Of a stretch of 64,000 nucleotides of DNA, positions 56,568 through 64,000 are shown in pieces. Origin of the DNA: DASQFI01 sp963780895 (GTDB lineage: Bacteria; Acidobacteriota; Vicinamibacteria; Vicinamibacterales; SCN-69-37). Each line of letters opens with the position of its first letter. Position 1 is the stretch's first letter. Location: the NCBI GenBank assembly GCA_963780895.1, contig CAWAEG010000001.1, forward strand, positions 496,001 through 560,000, given 5' to 3'. Below the pieces are notes generated by a model. It was not told the DNA's origin, ran no database searches, and saw only the letters and a list, made by a program, of their open reading frames with translations. The translations under genes and the position numbers were made by a program.

Positions 56568-56840
56568 TCCGTTGAGGCACTACCCGACCCGGATCACATC
56601 AGCACGTCCCACGTCGAGCGCCAGAACCTTTCGATGCGGATGTCGATGCGCCGATTCACCAGACTTACCAACGCCTTCAGCCGGAAGCTGGAGAATCACA
56701 TGGTGGCCGTGGCGCTCTACTTCATGTGGTACAACTTCAGCCGAATCCACCAGACCCTGGCGTGTAACCCCGGCGATGGAAGCTGGCGTGACGGACCATG
56801 TGTGTGGAGCGTCGAAGAAATCGTAGCTCTCCTGAAGTAG
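56568..56840 (+). pseudogene. C-terminal remnant of an IS1-like transposase (1)
   Basis: The frame reads DHISTSHVERQNLSMRMSMR then RFTRLTNAFSRKLENH and VALYFMWYNFSRIHQTL, the DDE-transposase C-terminal region of an IS1-like family. Two frameshifts follow: VTPAMEAGVTDHV is in another frame, and VWSVEEIVALLK returns to the first. The N-terminal half is absent, so it is a dead copy. Confidence 0.7.
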
Positions 56841-56865
56841 CGGTAGACTTCGGGCCTTGGCGGAC

Positions 56866-57108
56866 ATGCAGAGTCGTGTGCGAATCCTGACCGCCGCAAA
56901 TCTTGTTGTTCTCGCCTTGGCATCGGTGCCTGAGTTGTCGGCAGCGGCTATTCGGAATCAACCCGCCCCTACGTGCAAGGTGTCGCTGCTTGCGACCAAC
57001 CTCTACATGATCATTCCCGGAACCAGACAAGGACTTGCGGAAATGCGTCAGCGACACGAACGGGAGCTAGTGGAACTGGCAGAACAGCAGAAGTCGTCCA
57101 GCCAATAG
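56866..57108 (+). CDS. Small hypothetical protein with possible signal peptide
   Basis: 80 residues from ATG 56866. The N-terminus (MQSRVRILTAANLVVLALAS) looks like a signal peptide ending near ELSAAA. The rest is charged, ending in a helix (MRQRHERELVELAEQQKSSS). No homologue is recognised and no strong ribosome site is seen. It lies between two transposase remnants and could be passenger DNA or a chance frame. Confidence 0.35.
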   Translation: MQSRVRILTAANLVVLALASVPELSAAAIRNQPAPTCKVSLLATNLYMIIPGTRQGLAEMRQRHERELVELAEQQKSSSQ

Positions 57109-57137
57109 CCCCTTTATGCAAACTGACCCACTACCCA

Positions 57138-57263
57138 TATTTCATGTATTACAACTTCGGCCGCGTGCATCAGGCGCTCCGCGCGATGCCCGCGATGGAA
57201 GCTGGCATCGCCAATCACGTCTGGTCGGTCTCGGAAATCATCGGATTGCTGGAGGCTAAATGA
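57138..57263 (+). pseudogene. C-terminal remnant of an IS1-like transposase (2)
   Basis: 42 codons (YFMYYNFGRVHQALRAMPAM, EAGIANHVWSVSEIIGLLEA) align with the end of the first remnant, without its frameshifts. The coding similarity begins immediately after the first 17-bp IS-end-like word, so the copy was cut there. Confidence 0.7.
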
Positions 57264-57367
57264 GCAACACGAGAACCGTCCTCTGGGCTCTGTTCGGCGT
57301 CGCGGTCACGCTGGTCGCCGTGGTCGTCGGGGTGCTTTTCTACTTCCGCCTCACAAGTTCAAACTGA
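57260..57367 (+). CDS. Small single-span membrane peptide
   Basis: 35 residues: a short polar start (MSNTRT), one hydrophobic helix (VLWALFGVAVTLVAVVVGVL) and a short tail. GGAGG lies 5 nt before ATG 57260, and the start overlaps the transposase stop in ATGA. The stop lies inside the second 17-bp IS-end-like word. Function unknown; it may be an insertion-sequence passenger. Confidence 0.4.
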   Translation: MSNTRTVLWALFGVAVTLVAVVVGVLFYFRLTSSN

Positions 57368-57642
57368 CCCACTACCAGATAGCGCCCTGAGTGCGCAAGA
57401 CTCACTCAAACTGAGACACTACCGTTATCCGACAGGCTCCCACCGTGGTCGGTCAGGCACTTGCGGCAATTTCTGCCGAAACTCAACCTCAAACGATCTC
57501 GGCATGCTCCTCTGTCGCGCAGGTGAGAGCGTCCGACTGGACTTTCATGGGCTGCGCTCGGTCCGTCTTGACGTCATCTCGCAATTCGTTCACCCACTTC
57601 CAATGCCTTGGCGTGCTGCACGCCAACATGAACGCCCACCGC

Positions 57643-57656
57643 GTTCCACGTGGAAC
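57643..57656. promoter_or_regulatory. parS-like centromere site
   Basis: GTTCCACGTGGAAC is a perfect 14-bp palindrome matching the known parS core (TGTTCCACGTGGAACA type in Pseudomonas; here flanked by C and A). It lies 105 bp upstream of parA. ParB should load here and spread. The remaining gap 57424-57761 shows no credible gene. Confidence 0.85.
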
Positions 57657-57761
57657 ATCATCGTTGAGGACCACGCCAGGCCTGCCCTGCCGACTAGGCC
57701 TTGACGGGCTGCCCGCCTGACGGCACAATCTCATAGCCCACCAAGTAACAAATTTGGCTGT

Positions 57762-58571
57762 ATGACCAAATTAAACCGGGTCATCGCGATTGCCAACCAA
57801 AAAGGCGGCGTCGCGAAAACCACCACGGCCATCAACCTGGCCGCATCGCTCGCCATGGCCGGCCAGCGAATTCTCGTCGTCGATCTCGATCCCCAGGCCA
57901 ACCTGACCAGCGGGCTGGGCAAGAAAGGTCAATTACCTGACGCCGGAACGGTCTATGAGGCGCTTACCGGCATCCACGACGACCCACTCGCATTCGTCGT
58001 CCCGACGTCCTTCGATCACTTGTCGCTCCTCCCGTCCGACCGCGATCTGACCGGCGCCGAGATCGAGCTCGTTCCCTTCGAAGATCGCGAACAGCGATTG
58101 CGCAACCTGCTCGACGGACTCCGCGGCCGCTTCGACTACGTGTTCGTCGACACGCCGCCGTCGCTCGGCCTCCTGACGCTGAACGCGCTGGTCGCCGCCG
58201 ACACCGTCCTGATTCCGCTCAACTGCGAGTACTTCGCGCTCGAAGGCATCGCCGAGCTCCTCGCGACCATCGACCGCGTCCGTGGATCGCTCAACCCGGA
58301 TCTCGACATCGAAGGCGTCCTCCTCACGATGTACGACGACCGCACGAATCTCGGCCAGCAAGTGAGCCGCAACATCCGCGACTTCTTCGGCGACAAGGTC
58401 TATACGACCGTCATCCCGCGCAACGTGCGGCTGGGCGAAGCACCGAGCCACGGCGTGCCGGTCATTTTCTACGACGCGCGCAGCCGCGGCGCCGAAGCCT
58501 ACATCTCGCTCGCGCACGAGTTTCTCGCGCGCGATCTCGGCGTGCCGACCGACGTCGGCGACGAGACATGA
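57762..58571 (+). CDS. parA: Chromosome partitioning ATPase ParA (Soj)
   Basis: 269 residues. IAIANQKGGVAKTTTAINLA is the deviant Walker A motif, with VDLDPQANLTSGLG and DTPPSLGLLTLNALVAAD as the A-prime and Walker B parts. The protein dimerises with ATP on DNA and moves ParB-parS complexes. The parB frame opens inside its stop, and the parS site is just upstream. Confidence 0.97.
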   Translation: MTKLNRVIAIANQKGGVAKTTTAINLAASLAMAGQRILVVDLDPQANLTSGLGKKGQLPDAGTVYEALTGIHDDPLAFVVPTSFDHLSLLPSDRDLTGAEIELVPFEDREQRLRNLLDGLRGRFDYVFVDTPPSLGLLTLNALVAADTVLIPLNCEYFALEGIAELLATIDRVRGSLNPDLDIEGVLLTMYDDRTNLGQQVSRNIRDFFGDKVYTTVIPRNVRLGEAPSHGVPVIFYDARSRGAEAYISLAHEFLARDLGVPTDVGDET

Positions 58572-58609
58572 ATCACGGCGATCCACCGACGGCAGGTGAC
58601 GGAGGCTCC

Positions 58610-59476
58610 ATGCCAGACAAACGACCCGCACTCGGACGCGGCCTGAGCGCGCTCATTCCCATCGCGCCGCCGCCCAAGGCGCAGACCCCAGACCGCGATC
58701 AACAGCGGCCGACCGAAATCGACATCGATCTGCTGGGGCCCAATCCGCGTCAGCCGCGCGCCCAGATCGACGAGGCGCGGCTCGAAGAGCTCGCGCAATC
58801 CATCCGCAGTCACGGCGTGATCCAGCCGATTCTCGTCCGGCGCGTGGACGATCACTACGAGATCGTCGCCGGCGAGCGGCGCTGGCGCGCGGCTCAACGC
58901 GCGGGCCTGTTGAAGATTCCGGTCCTCGTGCGGGAGGTCACGGACGATCACCTGCTCGAGGTTGCGCTCATCGAGAACATCCAGCGCGAAGACCTGAACG
59001 CCATCGAGGAAGCGCAGGCGTACCAGCGGCTGTCCGACGACTTCCGGATGTCGCAGGAATCGATCGCGGCGGCCGTCGGCAAGGACCGCGCGACCGTCGC
59101 CAATTACATCCGGCTGCTGCGGTTGCCCGCCGAGGTTCGCAACGAGCTCGCGTCCGGTGTGTTGACGATGGGACACGCGCGCGCACTCCTCGCGCTCTCC
59201 GACGAATCCGCGCAGCGCCGCCTGGCGCGGGAAGTCGTCTCACGCGGCCTGTCGGTACGCGAAACGGAAGCCCTCGTCCGTCGCGAATCGACACCGGCCG
59301 CGCCGCCGCCGCCGCGCAAGGTCGATCCCAACACGCGCGCCGCCGAAGATCGGCTGAAGCTCGCGCTCGGCACCCGGGTCCGGATCGTGCGAAAAGGCAC
59401 GGCAGGACGCATCGAAATCGACTTTGGAAACGAAGGCGAGCTGCAAAGGCTCTTCGAGCAGCTCACGGAGACGTAG
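58610..59476 (+). CDS. parB: Chromosome partitioning protein ParB (Spo0J)
   Basis: 288 residues from ATG 58610, chosen because GGAGG lies 4 nt upstream and the family start MPDKRPALGRGLSALIP follows; ATG 58568 would add 14 residues. The N-terminal CTPase domain has IVAGERRWRAAQRAGL and LIENIQREDLNAIEEA. The helix-turn-helix that binds parS is SQESIAAAVGKDRATVANYI. A short Pro-rich linker and a C-terminal dimer domain finish it. Confidence 0.97.
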   Translation: MPDKRPALGRGLSALIPIAPPPKAQTPDRDQQRPTEIDIDLLGPNPRQPRAQIDEARLEELAQSIRSHGVIQPILVRRVDDHYEIVAGERRWRAAQRAGLLKIPVLVREVTDDHLLEVALIENIQREDLNAIEEAQAYQRLSDDFRMSQESIAAAVGKDRATVANYIRLLRLPAEVRNELASGVLTMGHARALLALSDESAQRRLAREVVSRGLSVRETEALVRRESTPAAPPPPRKVDPNTRAAEDRLKLALGTRVRIVRKGTAGRIEIDFGNEGELQRLFEQLTET

Positions 59477-59553
59477 GGAACAAGGCTCAAAGGCTCAGGG
59501 CTCGGAGGCTCAGAGGCAGAGGCTGCACCACAAGAAAGGAGGTCTCACAGCGA

Positions 59554-60615
59554 ATGACCCGTCGCCTTACCGACTACAGCGCCTGCGCGGGTTGAGCGAG
59601 CAAACTCGCCGCTGGCGAGCTCGCCCAGGTGCTGGGTGACATCCCGCGTGTGCATGACGACCGGGTTCTGGTGGACTTCAGGACCGGTGACGATGCGGGT
59701 GTGTACGCGTGGGGCAACGGACCGGCGCTCGTGCAGACCGTCGATTTCTTCACTCCCGTCGTGGACGATCCGTACGCGTACGGACAGATCGCCGCAGCCA
59801 ACGCGCTGAGCGACGTGTACGCCATGGGCGGCGTGCCGCGCACTGCGCTCGCCATCGCCGCGCTGCCCAAAGACGGCCCCGGTCTGGACATCGTCAAAGC
59901 CATCTTCCGCGGCGGGTACGACAAGCTGCAGGAAGCGGAAACGGTTCTGCTCGGCGGACACACGGTCACCGATCAGGAGATCAAGTTCGGGTACGCGGTG
60001 ACGGGTGAGATCCAGCCCGATCGCGTGCTCACGAATGCGCGCGCCCGAGCCGGCGATCAGCTGCTGCTCACCAAGCCGCTCGGCACCGGCATCATCGCGA
60101 CCGCGCTCAAGTTCGACCGCGCGTCCGAGCGCCAGGTGGACGGCGCCGTCGAGTCGATGGTGCGCCTGAACCGCGACGCGGCGCACACCCTCCGCGCGCT
60201 TCCGCCGGGCATCGTCAGCGCGTGCACCGACGTGACAGGATTCGGGTTGGCGGGCCACGGCGCGGCGATGGCGACGGCAAGCGGCGTCGCGCTCGTCTTC
60301 GAAACGCCGTCGCTGCCCCTGCTCGAAGGCGCGCTGGGGCTCGCGGCGGCGAACACGCCGGGCGGCGGGCGGACGAATCAACAACATTTCGGGCCCCGCG
60401 TCAGCATCGCGGCGTCGGTCACCGATGCGATGCGCCTGGTGATCTTCGACCCCCAGACGTCGGGCGGCCTGCTCGTCGCCGTCGACCCCTCGGCGACGGC
60501 GCACGTGATCGGCCGGCTGCACGACGCAGGCGTTCCAGCCGTCGTGGTGGGCCGGGTCGAGACGCGGAACCCGGATGAGGCGCTGGTCCGGAGTGGAATG
60601 AACGCGGGGAAATGA
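59554..60615 (+). CDS. selD: Selenophosphate synthetase SelD, probable selenoprotein (Sec14 at TGA)
   Basis: 353 residues if TGA 59593-59595 is read as selenocysteine. The start ATG 59554 has a near-perfect AAAGGAGGT site. The N-terminus is RLTDYSACAG-U-ASKLAAGEL, where the TGA falls on the position of the catalytic Cys17 of E. coli SelD (YSHGAGCGCK); the second Cys is Ala here and the essential Lys is kept. The rest is normal: DDAGVYAWGNGPALVQTVDF, GGHTVTDQEIKFGYAVTGEI, DVTGFGLAGHG, DPQTSGGLL. It makes selenophosphate from selenide and ATP. A SECIS-like hairpin follows the TGA directly. Confidence 0.92.
59596..59624 (+). promoter_or_regulatory. Bacterial SECIS-like hairpin after the selD TGA
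   Basis: Directly after TGA, GCGAG (59596-59600) pairs with CTCGC (59620-59624) and CTCGCC (59605-59610) with GGCGAG (59614-59619), leaving the bulge CAAA and loop GCT. All 11 pairs are Watson-Crick. The loop begins 16 nt after the TGA and starts with G, as bacterial SECIS elements require for SelB binding. Confidence 0.75.
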
Positions 60616-60673
60616 CCTCGGAGGTCTTTTTTTACTTTAGTTTTTCCAAAAAAGACCTCCGAGGTCATTTCCC
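60607..60673. terminator. Terminator-like hairpin after selD
   Basis: A perfect 26-bp inverted repeat (60607-60632 and 60648-60673) with a 15-nt loop and a T-run at 60627-60633. The selD stop lies inside the first arm. Each arm carries the GACCTC-x-GAGGTC palindrome also found between glmS and leuA. Confidence 0.75.
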
Positions 60674-60678
60674 GCTAT

Positions 60679-60708
60679 TTGCCGGGTACTCCACCCGAAT
60701 GGTATAAA
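60679..60708 (+). promoter_or_regulatory. Probable sigma-70 promoter of the ATP synthase genes
   Basis: TTGCCG (60679-60684) and TATAAA (60703-60708) are spaced 18 bp, 68 bp before the first ATP synthase gene and just after the selD terminator. This is the best consensus promoter seen in the window. Confidence 0.6.
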
Positions 60709-60775
60709 TTCTCGTTTCGACAGGGCGTGATGTGACGGGTCTAGGCCTCGTCTCAGCCCGGCGGAGGCAGGCCAG

Positions 60776-61219
60776 GTGTTCGCAGCAGTTTCGATGATCC
60801 CGGATGTGTCGGTCCTCCTGATCATCGCGCTCGTTCTCGCCCTCGCGTTCATCCTCGATCGGCTCGTGTTCCGCCCGGTGCTCGGCATCATCAAGCAGCG
60901 GGAAGAGGCCGTGGCGTCGGCCCGCAAGCTCGCGGAGCAGGCCGCGCTCGAGGCGCGCCTGGCGGGCGAGGAATTCGAGCGAAAGACTGGCGAAGCGCGC
61001 GCTGAGGTCTACCGGCAGATGGACGAAATGCGTAAGACCGCGCTCGAGGAACGGACGGCGCTCATCGACGTCACCCGCCGCGAGGCTGCGCAGGCGCTCT
61101 CGGACGCCAGAGCGCAACTCGATCGCGACGTGGAAGAGGCGCGCGCCAGGCTCGACGCGGACGCTGAGGCGCTCGCCGCGGAGGCCGCGCGCCGGGTTCT
61201 CGGCCGGCAGCCATCCTGA
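60776..61219 (+). CDS. ATP synthase F0 subunit b-prime
   Basis: 147 residues from GTG 60776. One N-terminal membrane helix (VSVLLIIALVLALAFILDRL) is followed by VFRPVLGIIKQREEAV, and then a long charged helix (ARKLAEQAALEARLAGEEFE) that forms the peripheral stalk. Two b-type genes side by side suggest a b/b-prime heterodimer. The c and a subunit genes (atpE, atpB) are not upstream as in many operons; selD is. Confidence 0.88.
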   Translation: MFAAVSMIPDVSVLLIIALVLALAFILDRLVFRPVLGIIKQREEAVASARKLAEQAALEARLAGEEFERKTGEARAEVYRQMDEMRKTALEERTALIDVTRREAAQALSDARAQLDRDVEEARARLDADAEALAAEAARRVLGRQPS

Positions 61220-61241
61220 CGGCTTTCTCGACACTCGACTT

Positions 61242-61862
61242 GTGACTCGACTGTTCCCGACCTTGCCGCGACACAGCCGCGCCCGCGCGGCGTGGCGCGT
61301 TGGCGTACCGGTCTTCCTGACGATCCTCGTCATGTTCATGACGGGGCCGGACGTCGTGCTCGCCGCCTCGGATGCCGAAGAGGGGCATTCGAGCTGGATG
61401 CCCACGATCGCGAAGATATTCAACTTCGCCGTCCTTGCGGGCATTCTCGTGTATTTCCTGCGTGCGCCGATTGCCGGTTACCTGCGGAGCCGAAGCGAGA
61501 CCATCCGGAAAGACCTGGTCGAGGCGGCCTCGCTCCGGTCGTCGGCCGAGGCGCAACTCACCACCATGCGGACCCAGCTGGCGCAGCTGCCCGCCGAGCT
61601 CGAGGCCCTCAAGCGCCGCGGCCAGGAAGAGCTCGCGGCCGAGGGCGTGCGTATGAAAGAGGCGACCGCGCGGGCGCGCGATCGGCTGCTGGAGCGGACG
61701 CGGCGCGATATCGATCTGCAGTTCCGGCTCGCGCGGCGCGCGCTGCTCGAGCACACGGCCGAGCTCTCGATCTCGCTCGCGCGCAGGCGCGTCGAACAGA
61801 CGATCACCAGCGACGATCACCGCCGGCTGATCGACCAGTACGCGGCCGAGGTGCACGCATGA
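61242..61862 (+). CDS. atpF: ATP synthase F0 subunit b
   Basis: 206 residues. An N-terminal signal-like helix (VGVPVFLTILVMFMTGPDVV) ending LAASDAEEG precedes the true membrane helix (IFNFAVLAGILVYFLRAPIA). The long coiled coil of the peripheral stalk follows (DLVEAASLRSSAEAQLTTMR, RRRVEQTITSDDHRRL). The extra N-terminal helix is seen in b subunits of several deep-branching phyla and may be cleaved. The stop overlaps atpH in ATGA. Confidence 0.88.
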   Translation: MTRLFPTLPRHSRARAAWRVGVPVFLTILVMFMTGPDVVLAASDAEEGHSSWMPTIAKIFNFAVLAGILVYFLRAPIAGYLRSRSETIRKDLVEAASLRSSAEAQLTTMRTQLAQLPAELEALKRRGQEELAAEGVRMKEATARARDRLLERTRRDIDLQFRLARRALLEHTAELSISLARRRVEQTITSDDHRRLIDQYAAEVHA

Positions 61863-62407
61863 CCTCGCGGGCCATCGCGCGGCGGTACGCGGCCGCGCTC
61901 TTCGACGTGGTCCGCAAGGACGCCGACGTCGATCGCGCCCTGCGCGAGCTCGAGGCGATCAAGGCGGCGATCACCGGTCATGAACAGTTGCGCAAGGTGC
62001 TCGAGTCGCCGGGCGTGCCGATGGCGACGAAGCGCACGATTCTCGAGGCGATCGTCCGGAGCCTGGGCGACGTGTCACCGCAGATCGTCCGGCTGATTGG
62101 CCTCCTCGGGGAGCGCGATCGGCTCGCGATGGTTGTGGACATCGCCGATGCCTTTGCCGAACGCGTCATGCATTCGAAAAAGATCGTCCCGGCGGAAGTC
62201 GTGACGGCCGTTCCGCTCGCCGACGACAGCCGGGCGGCGCTGGCGGCGGCGCTCGGACGCGCGGCCGGCGCGCACGTGACGATGACCGAGCGCGTGGATC
62301 CCTCGATCATCGGCGGCGTCGTCGCCAAAGTCGGCAGCGTCGTGTTCGACGGCAGCGTGACGACGCAGCTCGCGCGGATGCGGCAGAAGCTCGTTGCGCA
62401 GAGTTAA
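61859..62407 (+). CDS. atpH: ATP synthase subunit delta
   Basis: 182 residues from ATG 61859. SRAIARRYAAALFDVVRKDA is the typical N-terminus that binds alpha, and DPSIIGGVVAKVGSVVFDGS then VTTQLARMRQKL is the OSCP/delta signature at the C-terminus. It links the peripheral stalk to the F1 head. It is translationally coupled to the b subunit gene. The 97-bp gap to atpA holds a GC-rich low-complexity stretch. Confidence 0.96.
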   Translation: MTSRAIARRYAAALFDVVRKDADVDRALRELEAIKAAITGHEQLRKVLESPGVPMATKRTILEAIVRSLGDVSPQIVRLIGLLGERDRLAMVVDIADAFAERVMHSKKIVPAEVVTAVPLADDSRAALAAALGRAAGAHVTMTERVDPSIIGGVVAKVGSVVFDGSVTTQLARMRQKLVAQS

Positions 62408-62504
62408 GGAAAGACCGCCCGAGGAGAGCGAGGCTTGGCGAGCGCCGCAGGGCGGGCGAGCGGGGGTGGGGCCCCGCGAGCAAGTAATAAAGAAGGGCTA
62501 GTGC

Positions 62505-64000
<1,496 letters not shown>

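Larger units (their letters stand above)
57119..57423. repeat. Three copies of a 17-bp IS-end-like word
   Basis: CAAACTGACCCACTACC occurs at 57119-57135 and again, identically, at 57360-57376. A variant CAAACTGAGACACTACC is at 57407-57423. Copies 1 and 2 bracket the second transposase remnant and a small membrane peptide. Words of this form are typical of transposon ends, so these are probably footprints of past insertions. Confidence 0.55.

Noticed and set aside
57445..57720. Small frames on both strands around the parS site
   Set aside because: No ribosome site or recognisable family was found, and the parS palindrome lies within them; the region is best read as non-coding.
59593..59595. 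TGA in selD as a nonsense mutation or frameshift
   Set aside because: The frame is the same on both sides, the position is the known Cys/Sec site, and a SECIS-like hairpin follows. A random mutation would not explain all three.

Overview
The window is about 64 kb of a high-GC bacterial chromosome that spans the replication origin. I infer an acidobacterium, probably of the Vicinamibacteria type. The reasons are a PadR regulator overlapping an ADOP-type orphan permease, two copies of an ECF sigma factor (Sig-70_X6 type) coupled to a serine/threonine kinase, a secreted PQQ-like beta-propeller, and many type II toxin-antitoxin genes. This rests on gene content alone; no 16S rRNA gene is present.

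Layout. 1-6.2 kb: a cut-off cupin gene, a winged-helix/hydrolase/cyclase-like fusion regulator, a secreted protein, and the padR-permease pair. 6.5-10.2 kb: a tightly overlapping radical SAM - glycosyltransferase - radical SAM cassette of unknown product. 10.2-21.6 kb: accessory DNA with two paralogous modules (secreted zinc-protease-like gene, divergent ECF sigma factor, kinase), intact and broken vapBC-type genes between them, and a lipoprotein made of two repeats. 21.7-25.7 kb: PQQ-like propeller, AI-2E-family transporter, tRNA-Ser(UGA) and vapBC. 25.7-40.5 kb: housekeeping genes (serS, galU, fmdB-like, rsmI, a TPR protein, glmU, glmS, leuA, lysR, leuD, leuC, pcrA/uvrD). 40.5-59.5 kb: the origin region. 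gyrA, gyrB, dnaN and dnaA run leftward; rpmH, rnpA, yidD, yidC, khpB, mnmE, mnmG, rsmG, parA and parB run rightward. DnaA-box-like sites lie between dnaA and rpmH, and a parS-like palindrome lies just before parA. 59.5-64 kb: selD, then ATP synthase b', b, delta and alpha genes (alpha is cut by the window end).

How the parts fit. Replication genes and origin-segregation genes diverge from the putative oriC near 48.8 kb. mnmE, mnmG and rsmG modify tRNA and rRNA; yidD and yidC serve membrane insertion. glmU and glmS supply UDP-GlcNAc, and leuACD with the LysR gene form a leucine locus. The most striking single feature is selD: its catalytic position is an in-frame TGA followed by a well-formed bacterial SECIS-like hairpin, so it probably encodes a selenoprotein.

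Quality note. Five otherwise normal genes (the PQQ-like gene, rsmI, glmS, pcrA, gyrB) carry one single-base frameshift each, mostly at short homopolymers. Since glmS and gyrB are normally essential, assembly indels are more likely than real gene loss. The insertion-sequence, vapBC, CDP-alcohol phosphatidyltransferase and four-helix-bundle remnants are more deeply decayed and look genuine.
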